DNA of 64,000 nucleotides from Lentisphaerota bacterium (GCA_015061665.1 SUWC01000003.1:23945-87944); one strand, 5' to 3'. Positions 9,529 to 19,289 are shown, numbered from the stretch's first letter. The notes: generated by a model not told the origin, from the letters alone. A program made the numbers and translations.

Positions 9529-11658
9529 TTAGTACAGAAACAACATGTCGCGGTACTTCGGGAGCGGCCAGCGCGCGTCGGAGACGCGCTTCTCCATTGC
9601 GTCCACCGTAGTGCGAAGCGCCTTCATGGACGAAAGTATCTCGCCTTCGGCTGCTTCCGCGCACGCGGCCCTTCCGAGCGCGTCCTCGAGTTTGCCGATC
9701 TCGTTCCTGAGCGCGTCAAGCCCGGCACCGAGTTCGACGACGTTCTCGCGCAGCGCCAAGGTTCCTGACGCGATCCCCGCCTTGCCCGCCTTGCTGAACG
9801 CCTCGAGCGACTCGAGGTACTCCGCCTTGACGGCAGGGAAGATCATCTCGGACGCGATGTCGCGCGCGCATGCGCCTTCGATCCTGACTTTCTTCGCGTA
9901 TTCCTCGAGGAAAATCTCGTGGCGGCTTTCGAGCTCGCGCTTCGTCATGACGCCGAATTTCTCGAAGAGCGCCGCATTCTCGGGCTTTGCGAGCGCGGCG
10001 AGCGCGGAAGGCGTATCCGGCGCGTTGGGCAGTCCCCTTTTCTCGGCTTCCTTCGGCCACTCGGCCTCGTATCCGTTGCCGTTGAACACGACGCGCTTGT
10101 GGGCCTTGAGCGACGACTGAAGGACCTTCTGCAGGGTGTCGTGGAACCTGGCAGTGTGCTCGCCTGGCTTGATTGAAGCGACGAACGACTCCCCTCCAAG
10201 CTCCTTCTCCAGCTCGCACGCTATGCGGTCGACGGATTCCGCGACGATCGTGTTGAGCACGGTCATGGGACCCGAACAGCAGACGCTTGAGCCAGGCGCG
10301 CGGAACTCGAACTTATTTCCGGTGAACGCGAACGGCGACGTGCGGTTGCGGTCCGTCGCGTCCTTCGGCAGCGGCGGCAGGGTGTCCACGCCTATCTTCA
10401 GCGTGTCAGCCTTCTTTGCCTCGCCTGCGACGCCGCTCTCGATGCGGTCGACGACTTCTGCGAGCTGGTCGCCGAGGTAGATAGAGATCACTGCTGGCGG
10501 CGCTTCGTTAGCTCCGAGGCGATGGTCGTTGCCTGCGCCTGCGACGGAGGCGCGCAGGAGGTCCGCATGCTTGTCGACGGCTTCAATGACTGCGCAAAGG
10601 ACCGTGAGGAAGACGGCGTTCTCGTGGGGATTGGTGCCGGGGTCGAGCAGGTTCTTGCCGCCATAGGCGACGGACCAGTTGTTGTGCTTGCCCGAGCCGT
10701 TGACCCCTGCATACGGCTTCTCGTGGAGCAGGCACTTGAGCCCGTGCTTCTCCGCTACGCCCCTGAGCGTGTCCATGACGAGCATGTTGTGGTCCGAGGC
10801 GAGGTTGAGTTCCTCAAACTGCGGCGCAAGCTCGAACTGCGCGGGCGCGACCTCGTTGTGGCGCGTTTTCGCCGGTATGCCGAGCTTCCAGAGATCCTTC
10901 TCGACGTCGTTCATGAACGAGAGCACGCGGTCGGGGATCGTTCCGAAGTAGTGGTCTTCGAGCTGCTGGCCCTTCGCGGACGGCGCGCCGAAGAGCGTTC
11001 GGCCCGTGAGGACGAGGTCGGGACGCTTCTTCCAGTATTCCTTGTCCACGAGAAAGTACTCCTGCTCCGCGCCGAGCGTGCACGCCGAATGCGCCTCGGG
11101 GCGGCCGAACAGCTTCATGAGCCTCTTCAGCGACTTGTCCAGCGCCTGCATGGAACGGAGAAGCGGTGTCTTCTTGTCGAGCGATTCGCCGGTGTACGCG
11201 CAGAACGCGGTAGGGATGCACAAGGTCGCGCCGTTCGAGTGGCGCTTGATGAACGCAGGGGAAGTCGGATCCCACGCCGTGTAGCCGCGCGCCTCGAAGG
11301 TGGAGCGGATGCCGCCCGACGGGAACGAGCTCGCGTCCGGCTCGCCGACGATGAGGTTCTTTCCGCTGAACTGCATGATAGGTTCGCCGTCCTTGAGCTC
11401 AAGGAACGAGTCGTGCTTTTCGGCCGTAGAGCCGGTCATGGGAAGGAACCAGTGCGTGTAGTGAGTCGCTCCGCGGTCCATCGCCCAATGGCGGATTCCA
11501 TGCGCGACCTCGCCCGCGATTGACGGATCAAGCGGCTTGCCTTCCCGAATCGTCGCCTGCAGCTTCTTCGCCGTATCCTTGCTCAGATATGTCTGTATCG
11601 CCTCTTCGCCGAACACGTCGGCGCCAAAGTCTGTCGCCTTCTTTGTCTCTTCAGTCAT
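9529..11658 (-). CDS. glnA: Glutamine synthetase, type III (GlnN-like)
   Basis: MTEETKKATDFGADVFGEEAIQTYLSK...; AHSACTLGAEQEYFLVDKEYWKKRPDL; NDHRLGANEAPPAVISIYLG; length about 710 aa typical of GSIII. Confidence 0.93.
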   Translation of the reverse strand: MTEETKKATDFGADVFGEEAIQTYLSKDTAKKLQATIREGKPLDPSIAGEVAHGIRHWAMDRGATHYTHWFLPMTGSTAEKHDSFLELKDGEPIMQFSGKNLIVGEPDASSFPSGGIRSTFEARGYTAWDPTSPAFIKRHSNGATLCIPTAFCAYTGESLDKKTPLLRSMQALDKSLKRLMKLFGRPEAHSACTLGAEQEYFLVDKEYWKKRPDLVLTGRTLFGAPSAKGQQLEDHYFGTIPDRVLSFMNDVEKDLWKLGIPAKTRHNEVAPAQFELAPQFEELNLASDHNMLVMDTLRGVAEKHGLKCLLHEKPYAGVNGSGKHNNWSVAYGGKNLLDPGTNPHENAVFLTVLCAVIEAVDKHADLLRASVAGAGNDHRLGANEAPPAVISIYLGDQLAEVVDRIESGVAGEAKKADTLKIGVDTLPPLPKDATDRNRTSPFAFTGNKFEFRAPGSSVCCSGPMTVLNTIVAESVDRIACELEKELGGESFVASIKPGEHTARFHDTLQKVLQSSLKAHKRVVFNGNGYEAEWPKEAEKRGLPNAPDTPSALAALAKPENAALFEKFGVMTKRELESRHEIFLEEYAKKVRIEGACARDIASEMIFPAVKAEYLESLEAFSKAGKAGIASGTLALRENVVELGAGLDALRNEIGKLEDALGRAACAEAAEGEILSSMKALRTTVDAMEKRVSDARWPLPKYRDMLFLY

Positions 11659-11699
11659 TGTCGCGTTTTCCTTTCCGGGGCTTTCCCCGCAGAGCATGT

Positions 11700-11715
11700 A
11701 GCACACTCCGTGCCA
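11700..11715 (-). promoter_or_regulatory. Sigma-54 (-24/-12) promoter candidate for glnA operon
   Basis: Minus strand TGGCAC-GGAGT-GTGCT, matching TGGCAC-N5-TTGCW at all but one core position; 43 nt upstream of the glnA ATG. Confidence 0.7.
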
Positions 11716-11865
11716 AAGGCGTCCAAACGCAGCTTCAACGGAAATATATCGTTTTCTCCACCCCATCCTGACATTTTTTTGTCGAAAAGCAGGCAGTTCG
11801 TTACAAAAATTGTAATTGGCTGGTGGGATGCTGCCATAGACTCAAGCTATGGTTCGTCGAGCATG

Positions 11866-11905
11866 TTTCCGATTACCACTTCACCCGCCGGATTTGCGAT
11901 AATGT
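11866..11905 (+). promoter_or_regulatory. 40-bp conserved upstream element (copy 1), ends in GATAAT-type -10
   Basis: TTTCCGATTACCACTTCACCCGCCGGATTTGCGATAATGT; 29/40 identical to 23292-23331 without gaps. Confidence 0.55.
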
Positions 11906-11908
11906 CTG

Positions 11909-11950
11909 TGTTGTCCCCGCTCCACAAATCCCCACCCGGAGCGGGGCAAC
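11909..11950 (+). promoter_or_regulatory. Strong hairpin in 5' leader of the GCL-like gene
   Basis: GTTGtCCCCGCTCC...GGAGCGGGGCAAC inverted repeat immediately before the ATG at 11962. Confidence 0.5.
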
Positions 11951-11961
11951 CTAACTGAACC

Positions 11962-13356
11962 ATGAGAGAAGAAAATACCATAGTTTCGGCCGCGCTCGAC
12001 GCGCGCTTCTTCGCTCCTCTGCGGCGAGGGCGCACGCGGCGCGTTGGCGTCGAACTCGAGTTTCCGGTCTGGAATCTCGCGTCCGGAAGAGCAACCGACT
12101 TCGCCGCCGTTCACGAGGCGACCGGGGACTTCCTCTCTCGTTTTCCGTTTTCCGATCAGGTACGTGACGACCAGGGTGCCATATATCGCGCGACCGATCC
12201 GGCGACACGCGACGAGCTTTCCTTCGACTGCTCCTACAACACGCTGGAACTGTCGTTCGGTCCAGACGAGGACATAACCGCAACTCGCCGCCGCTTCATC
12301 GCCTACTACGCCGCGCTTCAGGAGGCGCTCGGACGCCACGGGCACGCCCTGACGGGAATGGGCATCAATCCGCGCTGGCGCGAGAACCGCCCCGAGCCGA
12401 TCGGGAACGGACGATACAGAATGCTCCTCCACCACCTCAAGTCCTACTCCAAGTACGGCGGCTCGCCGCAGTTCCACGACCATCCCGACTTCGGCCTCTT
12501 TTCCTGCTCTTCGCAGACACAGGTGGACGCGGACGAGGAGACGGTCGTCGCGACGATAAACGCCTTCAACCTCCTGGAGCCGTTTAAGGCGGTCCTCTTC
12601 GCGAACTCTCCCTTCGGACAGCGGCACGAGACGCTTTGCGGACGCGACAGCCTGTGGAGCAGGAGCCTCCACGGACTCAACCCGCACAACTGCGGCATGT
12701 ACGGCGTCACGATACGCTCGCTTTCAGACATCCTCGGCTATCTCGAGTCGACGAGCATCTACTGCGTCGAGCGCGGCGAAAAATACATCAACTTCCCGCC
12801 CGTTCCGCTGCGCGACTACCTCCGTCTCGGCGGCTTCTCCGGGGAGTACTGGGACGCTGCGGCGAATGTGCACCTTCCGTGCATCGTGCGTCCGCAGCCC
12901 TCGGACGTCGCCTGGCTGCGTCCGTTCAAGTTCGAGGACCTCACCCAGCGAGGTACAGTTGAGTTCCGTTCAGTCTGCGAGCAGCCCGTCCGCGAGGCGT
13001 TCGCATCCGCCGCGTTCCACGCCGGACTCGCCGAGCGCGTCGACGAGCTTCTCGCGCTGCTGTCCGAGGACACGGTCCTATACGGACACGGCTACGGCGC
13101 GACGGAGCTGCGAGGAATGATGATATGCCGAGCCTGGCCGTCGTTCGTCGACCGCGCGGACCTCACGGCGCAGCTTCATCGCATCCTAGATATCGCCGAA
13201 AATGGACTCGCGCTCCGTGGATTCGGCGAAGAGCCGCTTCTCGCCCCGCTGCGCGAGCGAGCCGATACGCTCGCAAGCCCCGCGAGGGAGCATCTCTCCC
13301 GACTCGAGCGCGGCGAATCGCTCGACTCGATCGCAGTGGATTACGGCAGTCTGTAG
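11962..13356 (+). CDS. Glutamate-cysteine ligase family protein (carboxylate-amine ligase type)
   Basis: RRVGVELEFPVWNLAS...FDCSYNTLELSFGP...ALTGMGINPRW...GTVEFRSVCEQPV; family-2 GCL-like pattern. Confidence 0.65.
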   Translation: MREENTIVSAALDARFFAPLRRGRTRRVGVELEFPVWNLASGRATDFAAVHEATGDFLSRFPFSDQVRDDQGAIYRATDPATRDELSFDCSYNTLELSFGPDEDITATRRRFIAYYAALQEALGRHGHALTGMGINPRWRENRPEPIGNGRYRMLLHHLKSYSKYGGSPQFHDHPDFGLFSCSSQTQVDADEETVVATINAFNLLEPFKAVLFANSPFGQRHETLCGRDSLWSRSLHGLNPHNCGMYGVTIRSLSDILGYLESTSIYCVERGEKYINFPPVPLRDYLRLGGFSGEYWDAAANVHLPCIVRPQPSDVAWLRPFKFEDLTQRGTVEFRSVCEQPVREAFASAAFHAGLAERVDELLALLSEDTVLYGHGYGATELRGMMICRAWPSFVDRADLTAQLHRILDIAENGLALRGFGEEPLLAPLRERADTLASPAREHLSRLERGESLDSIAVDYGSL

Positions 13357-13367
13357 GAGGCACCGCC

Positions 13368-14621
13368 ATGATAGACGTCAGACTTCCAGAGTTGCGGGCG
13401 TACGCGTTCGAGGGTAACTTCGGTCTCGAACGCGAGGCGCTGCGCGTGACGGGCGAGGGACGGATGGCGCACACGCCGCATCCGTTCTCCGCCGACCATC
13501 CGCGCATCGTCCGCGACTTCTGCGAGAACCAGACGGAGATCAACACGCGCGTCTGGCCGAGCGCAGAGGAGGCTGTGACGGAGCTTGAGGTGCTGAACGC
13601 GGACATGCTTCGGGAGATCGCCGCGAAGAACGGAGAGCTTCTGTGGCCGTTTTCGAATCCTCCTCCGCTCGGAGGCATTGAAGACGTCGTGCCCGCGAAG
13701 TTCACCGGACCGCTCGTCGGGAAGTCGGCGTATCGCGACTACCTTGCGGCGAAGTACGGACGCTACCTGATGACGTACTGCGGAATCCACGTCAACTTCT
13801 CCTTTGGCAAGCGCCTTCTCGCCGCGTCAGGTGTGGACAGAAACGCGCTTTATCTCCATGTCGCGTCCGAAGCGGTCGTCTGGGGTTGGATCGTCGTCGC
13901 CCTCACCGCGGCGAGTCCGGTTGCGGATTCGTCTCTGTTCCTTCTTGGCGGCGGAGGCGGCGATGTCTTCTCCGGCTTTGCGTCGCTGCGCTGCGGCGAT
14001 CTCGGATACTGGAACCACTTTGCTCCTGTATACGACTACTCGGACGTAAAGGCATACGCCGACGCGATACGCGAATATGTTCGCCGAGGACTCATAGCCG
14101 CGCCGAGCGAACTTTACTATCCCGTGCGCCTCAAGCCGCGCGGCGCGAACAGACTCGAGACCCTGGAGGCGGAGGGAATCGATCACCTGGAGCTCAGATG
14201 CGTAGACCTGAATCCTCTTGCGCACGGACTCGTCGACGCGCGCGACATAAGGTTCGTTCAGCTCTTTCTCCTGTGGTGCGCGGCGCGTCCGCAGGCGCGG
14301 CTCACCGAGTTCGTGCAGGTCCAGTCCGTGCGCAACTTCAAGAACGCCGCGCGCTACGACCTCGACCTCGCGAGCATCACGCTTCCCGACGGCGCGTCCG
14401 CGTCCGTCCGCGACACGGGGCTCAGGCTGCTCGACTCGATGGGCCGGTTCTTCGCGGACTTCCCGCGCAGCGAGGCGGCGGAGATAATTGCGTTCGAGCG
14501 CAGGAAGCTGGAGCACCCCAAAAGTCGCTACGCGGCGCAGGTCCTTGAGCGCTTCGGAGGAACGTATGCGGAAAAAGGGCTGGCGCTCGCCCGGAAGCTG
14601 ACGGAGGACGCCAATGTGTGA
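13368..14621 (+). CDS. gshA: Glutamate-cysteine ligase, GshAB N-domain type
   Basis: FEGNFGLEREALRVTGEGRMAHTPHPFSADHPRIVRDFCENQTEINTRVWPS; RYLMTYCGIHVNFSF; HLELRCVDLNPLAHG. Confidence 0.75.
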   Translation: MIDVRLPELRAYAFEGNFGLEREALRVTGEGRMAHTPHPFSADHPRIVRDFCENQTEINTRVWPSAEEAVTELEVLNADMLREIAAKNGELLWPFSNPPPLGGIEDVVPAKFTGPLVGKSAYRDYLAAKYGRYLMTYCGIHVNFSFGKRLLAASGVDRNALYLHVASEAVVWGWIVVALTAASPVADSSLFLLGGGGGDVFSGFASLRCGDLGYWNHFAPVYDYSDVKAYADAIREYVRRGLIAAPSELYYPVRLKPRGANRLETLEAEGIDHLELRCVDLNPLAHGLVDARDIRFVQLFLLWCAARPQARLTEFVQVQSVRNFKNAARYDLDLASITLPDGASASVRDTGLRLLDSMGRFFADFPRSEAAEIIAFERRKLEHPKSRYAAQVLERFGGTYAEKGLALARKLTEDANV

Positions 14622-15390
14622 GCTTCTTGGGTTTTCATCGCGTCGGCGCAGAAACGCCACGCCACTCCTGCGGGAGTTCTTCTCGCACGCCGAGCGGCAT
14701 CCGCACGGATGGGGCCTCGCGCGCTTCGAGAACGCGTCCGCTCCGCAGATCGAGAAGGAGCCGGTGAAGGCGACCGAGAGCGAGACTCTGCAGCAAATTC
14801 TAAACGAAGGCGTTGAGGCGCAAACGCTACTCGGGCACATTCGCCTCGCGACGGTCGGGACGATAGAATACGCGAACTGCCATCCGTTCTCAGAGGCGGA
14901 CAACTACGGACGAGTCTGGACGCTCGTCCACAACGGGACTATTTTCTCGGGCGCGGCGCTCAACGGATATCTTGGCGTACAGTTCGGCGAGACGGACTCG
15001 GAGCGCGTCCTTCTCCACTTCATCGCGCGCGTCAACCGCCAGCAGATCAGGCTGGGGCGTCCGCTCGACGAAAAAGAGCGCTTCGACGTCCTAGCCTCCG
15101 CAATAGCCGCGCTCGCGAAGGGAAACAAGCTCAACCTGCTGATATTCGACGGTGAGGTGATGTATGCGCACACAAACTACAAGGGGGCGCTTCATTTCCT
15201 GAAGGACGAAGACTCGATTGCTTTTTCCACGCAGCCGCTTTCCGACGGCGAATGGCATCCGGTGCCGTTCACCTGCCTCGTCGCGACGAAGGACGGGAGT
15301 GTCATCCGAGAAAGCGCGCCGCACGGAAACGAGTACATACACAATCCCGAAGACTATCAGATGGTATACATGAACTACTCGAGGCTGTAG
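14614..15390 (+). CDS. Class II glutamine amidotransferase (YafJ/EgtC-like)
   Basis: MCELLGFSSRRRR... with Cys2; HPHGWGLARFE; TLLGHIRLATVG...CHPFSE; WTLVHNGTIF. Overlaps upstream stop. Confidence 0.85.
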   Translation: MCELLGFSSRRRRNATPLLREFFSHAERHPHGWGLARFENASAPQIEKEPVKATESETLQQILNEGVEAQTLLGHIRLATVGTIEYANCHPFSEADNYGRVWTLVHNGTIFSGAALNGYLGVQFGETDSERVLLHFIARVNRQQIRLGRPLDEKERFDVLASAIAALAKGNKLNLLIFDGEVMYAHTNYKGALHFLKDEDSIAFSTQPLSDGEWHPVPFTCLVATKDGSVIRESAPHGNEYIHNPEDYQMVYMNYSRL

Positions 15391-15500
15391 TGCCATATAC
15401 CGAGCATTCGCCGCGTAAGATTACATTCTCTGAAAATCTTGTGTCACTTACGAACGCGCAAATGTAAGATGCGACGTACCATCAGTGCGATTAAACCTTT

Positions 15501-15516
15501 TGGCACAGTTTTTGCT
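15501..15516 (+). promoter_or_regulatory. Sigma-54 (-24/-12) promoter for glnK-amtB
   Basis: TGGCAC-AGTTT-TTGCT, exact match to consensus TGGCAC-N5-TTGCW; 16 nt from the -12 C to the glnK ATG. Confidence 0.85.
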
Positions 15517-15530
15517 AAGTGATGGGCATC

Positions 15531-15872
15531 ATGAAACTCATCATAGCATACATTCAGCCCGAACGACTCAACGCCGTCAAGCAGGCGCTGTGCACTCGGG
15601 AAATATACAAGATGTCCGTCACGAACGCACTTGGGTGCGGACAGCAGGGCGGCTACCTTCACATGTACCGCGGCGCCGTCGAGGAGGTGACGCTCCACAA
15701 GAAGATGCGCCTTGCGATCGGCGTGAACGACGAATACGTCGACAAGACGATCGAGGCCATAGTGGAAGGCGCTCGCACCGGCGAGATCGGCGACGGAAAG
15801 ATATTCGTCCTGCCGATGGACGAGTGCGTGCGCATTCGAACCGGCGAGCGCGGCCCGGCGGGGATAGGGTAA
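15531..15872 (+). CDS. glnK: Nitrogen regulatory protein P-II
   Basis: [21 protein letters not shown]...MYRGAVEEV...[42 protein letters not shown]. Confidence 0.93.
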   Translation: MKLIIAYIQPERLNAVKQALCTREIYKMSVTNALGCGQQGGYLHMYRGAVEEVTLHKKMRLAIGVNDEYVDKTIEAIVEGARTGEIGDGKIFVLPMDECVRIRTGERGPAGIG

Positions 15873-15888
15873 ACAACAGAGAGTCTTA

Positions 15889-15949
15889 GACAGGATTCAC
15901 AGGATTTACAAGATTTTAGGACAATCCTGTTAATCATGTAAATCCTGTC
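15889..15949. repeat. GACAGGATT palindromic element (intergenic glnK-amtB)
   Basis: GACAGGATTCACAGGATTTACAAGATT...AATCCTGTTAATCATGTAAATCCTGTC. Confidence 0.85.
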
Positions 15950-15971
15950 AAAAAGAAGAAAGAACGAAAAC

Positions 15972-17267
15972 ATGGAACCTGAAATAACCACAGCAGCAGT
16001 CCAAACCAACCTCAACGTCGTCTGGACGCTTATCGCGGCAATACTTGTATTCACGATGCAAGCGGGCTTTGCGCTCGTCGAGACGGGCTTCACCCGCGCC
16101 AAGAACGCTGCGAACATCATGATGAAGAACCTGATGGACTTCGCTGCGGGCTCGCTCGCGTTCTACATCCTTGGCGCGGCGCTGATGTTCGGCGCAACTA
16201 AGGCGGCGGGATGGCTTGGATGGGGCGGACTCGGCATGCCGTCGCTCGCCAACGGCGAAGGCGTCTGGGACTGGACGTTCCTCTTCTTCCAGACTATGTT
16301 CGCCGCCACGGCCGCGACGATTGTCTCGGGTGCGGTCGCAGAGCGAATCGAGTTCAAGAGCTACCTCATCTACTCGGTCATCATCTCGGCCATAGTCTAT
16401 CCGATCAGCGGACACTGGATGTGGGGCTCGCTCGCGGGCGAGGCGTCGCAGGGCTGGATCGAGGCGCTCGGCTTCCACGACTTCGCCGGCTCGACCGTCG
16501 TCCACTCGGTCGGCGGTTGGATTGCGTTAGCGGGCGCGATCGCGCTCGGTCCGCGCATCGGCAAGTACCGCCACGACGGCAAGGCGAATCCGATCCCGGG
16601 GCACTCACTCGTCCTTGGAACGCTCGGCGTATTCCTTCTCTGGATCGGATGGTTCGGCTTCAACCCCGGCAGCTACACCCAGGGCATCGGCTCCATCGGA
16701 CGCGTCGCGATGACGACAAACCTCGCCGCCTGCGCCGGCACGATATCCGCGCTCGTCACCGCTTGGGTCATCATGGGCAAGCCCGACCTCACGATGGCGC
16801 TCAACGGCTCGCTCGCGGGGCTCGTCGCGATCACCGCTCCGTGCGACCTCGTGACGGCCAACGCCGCGATCGTCATCGGATTCGTCGGCGGCATATTCGC
16901 AGTCCTCTCGGTATTCGCGCTCGACAAGATGCACATCGACGATCCCGTCGGCGCCGTGTCGGTCCACTGCGTGAACGGCGTGTGGGGCACGCTCGCCGTC
17001 GGACTCTTCGCCGCGCCGTCAGCGGCGGGATACGGCAACGAGCTCGTCGGACTCTTCTACGGCGGCGGCTTCAAGTTCCTCGGCGTGCAGCTCCTCGGCG
17101 CGGGCGTCACCGCGGCCTGGGCGTTCGGCACGGGCGCGGCGATATTCTTCGCGCTGAAGAAGCTCGGCATCCTCCGCGTCAGCGCCACGACGGAACTGAA
17201 GGGACTCGACATCACCGAGCATGGACAGGACGCCTACGCCTCATTCCAGTTCTTCTCGAACACGTGA
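15972..17267 (+). CDS. amtB: Ammonium transporter
   Basis: TMQAGFALVETGFTRAKNAANIMMKNLMDF...FAGSTVVHSVGGWIALAGAIALGPRIGKY...GAVSVHCVNGVWGTLAVGLF. Confidence 0.96.
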   Translation: MEPEITTAAVQTNLNVVWTLIAAILVFTMQAGFALVETGFTRAKNAANIMMKNLMDFAAGSLAFYILGAALMFGATKAAGWLGWGGLGMPSLANGEGVWDWTFLFFQTMFAATAATIVSGAVAERIEFKSYLIYSVIISAIVYPISGHWMWGSLAGEASQGWIEALGFHDFAGSTVVHSVGGWIALAGAIALGPRIGKYRHDGKANPIPGHSLVLGTLGVFLLWIGWFGFNPGSYTQGIGSIGRVAMTTNLAACAGTISALVTAWVIMGKPDLTMALNGSLAGLVAITAPCDLVTANAAIVIGFVGGIFAVLSVFALDKMHIDDPVGAVSVHCVNGVWGTLAVGLFAAPSAAGYGNELVGLFYGGGFKFLGVQLLGAGVTAAWAFGTGAAIFFALKKLGILRVSATTELKGLDITEHGQDAYASFQFFSNT

Positions 17268-17313
17268 TGAAACTCCGTCATTCCAAATAGCACCTGTAAA
17301 CATTAATCGCAAA

Positions 17314-18120
17314 ATGAAAATAACCACAGCATCAATGGCCGCCGTCTCGCTCGCGCTATGCGCGGGCGCAGCGGAGACAAACGAACTCACAAGCGCCGAG
17401 TCGTCCGGCGGATTCAAGGCCTCCGCAACAGTCGACTTCGTAAGCGACGCCATGTGGCGCGGCATAATATACAACGACAACCCCGTCTGGCAGCCGTCCG
17501 CCACGATCGCCTACGACGCCGAGGAGCTCGGAACCGTCTCGGTCAATGTCTGGGCAAGCCTCGATCTGACGCACAAGCGCGGAACGATGAACAAGTCGCG
17601 CAGGTCCTGCGGACTGCAGGAGATCGACTACACGCTCTCCTACGCGAACAAGATTGGGCCCGTCGGCGTTGAAGCCGGACACATCTGGTACACGTTCCCG
17701 AACGACAACGGAGCATCCGACCAAGACCTCTACGCGACCGTCTCGTTCGACAACCCGGTGGCGACGCCATACGCGTCAGTCTACTGGAACTACTCGGACT
17801 CGTGCGGCAACGACACGTCCGCGGTATACTTCGACTTCGGCCTGTCGCGCGACTTCGAGCTGACCGAGGAGCTGACGCTCACGCCAAAGGCGACGCTTGG
17901 GTTCGGAGACCACGCGTACACCAACTCCAAGGGCGGGTCGGAGCTCACCGACCAGACGCTCGGCGTTGCCGCAAGCTACGCTATCACGGAAAACCTATCT
18001 GTCGGCGCGCAGGTCAACTACACGTGGACACCTTCGCACACCCTCCGCAAGGAAGGATACATGGGCGAAGGCAAGGACCAGATCCTGTGGGGCGGTGTAA
18101 GCGTCTCAGTTGAGTTCTGA
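17314..18120 (+). CDS. Outer-membrane beta-barrel porin-like protein (TorF-like)
   Basis: Signal peptide MKITTASMAAVSLALCAGAAET; amphipathic beta pattern; C-terminal aromatic ...VSVSVEF. Confidence 0.6.
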   Translation: MKITTASMAAVSLALCAGAAETNELTSAESSGGFKASATVDFVSDAMWRGIIYNDNPVWQPSATIAYDAEELGTVSVNVWASLDLTHKRGTMNKSRRSCGLQEIDYTLSYANKIGPVGVEAGHIWYTFPNDNGASDQDLYATVSFDNPVATPYASVYWNYSDSCGNDTSAVYFDFGLSRDFELTEELTLTPKATLGFGDHAYTNSKGGSELTDQTLGVAASYAITENLSVGAQVNYTWTPSHTLRKEGYMGEGKDQILWGGVSVSVEF

Positions 18121-18142
18121 CGCAGCCTTGAAACCAAATCTT

Positions 18143-18184
18143 GCCTGCGGCGGCGGTTTTCGTATTTGCACCGCCGCCGCAGGC
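18143..18184. terminator. GC-rich perfect stem-loop, probable terminator or boundary
   Basis: GCCTGCGGCGGCGGT-loop-ACCGCCGCCGCAGGC between convergent genes; no clear U tract. Confidence 0.5.
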
Positions 18185-18226
18185 TCTTACCTATATCTGG
18201 GCCGCGTTAAAAAGCGACGTAAGCGT

Positions 18227-18862
18227 TTAGCGGAAAGAGATGTTCGCCGCGAGCACAATGACTACGGCGGCAAGCATGATGGCGGAAACAAGCTTCAGCG
18301 TAGCCGTTGCCTTCACGGACCCGACGAGCTTCGAGCGAAAGAAGTCTGCGGCGACGATGACCGGGAGATAGACGAACGGGACAAGCGCACAAAAGAGCGT
18401 CCCTAAGAGAAGCGTCTGGACGGCGGGCGGGAAAGACGAACTCGTGGACGTGAAACTCGGCAGAAACGCCAGAAAAAAGAGAATGGTCAGCGGATTCGAC
18501 ATCGACATCGCGATTCCGCGAAGGACGAGGCGAAATCCGCGTGCCGTCGCGGGACGGAGGGCGTCAGGCGAAGAAGCTCGGAAGCTCCGAATGGCATCCG
18601 CGAATGAACAGTAGGCGAGATATGCGATATAAGCGGCGCCAACGACCTGTATTGCCGCCATTGTCGCCGGATGGGCGGTAAAGAACGAGGCGACGCCGGC
18701 AGTCAGCAGGAGTATCCAGAGCCAGCAGCCGGTCACAAGCCCCAGCATCAGCGTCGCGGCACGGGCCTTGCCGTCCGACAGCGCCGTCGCGATGGTGCAT
18801 GTAAGATCCGGCCCTGGCTTGACGATGAGCGCGAGCGAACCGATTATGTAGGTGGTCAGCAT
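18227..18862 (-). CDS. LysE/RhtB family amino-acid exporter
   Basis: MLTTYIIGSLALIVKPGPDLTCTIATALSDGKARAATLMLGLVTGCWLW; C-terminus LKLVSAIMLAAVVIVLAANISFR. Confidence 0.85.
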   Translation of the reverse strand: MLTTYIIGSLALIVKPGPDLTCTIATALSDGKARAATLMLGLVTGCWLWILLLTAGVASFFTAHPATMAAIQVVGAAYIAYLAYCSFADAIRSFRASSPDALRPATARGFRLVLRGIAMSMSNPLTILFFLAFLPSFTSTSSSFPPAVQTLLLGTLFCALVPFVYLPVIVAADFFRSKLVGSVKATATLKLVSAIMLAAVVIVLAANISFR

Positions 18863-18963
18863 ACAGTTATTTTGTTTTTTTAGACGCACATTATATCATA
18901 ATCCGCAGTGGTTTTGCTGCGATTCGCGAAAAACGAACTCCCCGGCGATGTTTAAGGAAACAC

Positions 18964-19100
18964 TATGCGCACATTCGACTATAGCCACATTCCTGACGAA
19001 TTGCGAGACAACGATGGAGCGCACCCTCAAGCAATTCCTCGACTCCGGCCTTATCCGCAAGATCGGCGCCGGTCGTGGCGCGGCGTACAGCAAGTCGTAG
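18964..19100 (+). pseudogene. Internally deleted Fic-family gene remnant
   Basis: Frame A MRTFDYSHIPDEL (Fic N-terminus-like) followed in a different frame by TMERTLKQFLDSGLIRKIGAGRGAAYSKS* (C-terminal winged-helix-like); catalytic core absent. Confidence 0.5.
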
Positions 19101-19289
19101 AAGGCTGAGCCGACCCACATTTTGCAAATTGTGGGCCAGCCCGATCACGCTACTTCACCGTCACGCGCAGGAAGAACACAGGTGCCATGCATTCTGCCAA
19201 CCGCCAACCATCATCGGGCAGGTGTAGGCAATTGTTACACGCTCAACAAGCAAGTGAACTCAAGCAATGACAAAGTGAAATACTAGGCA

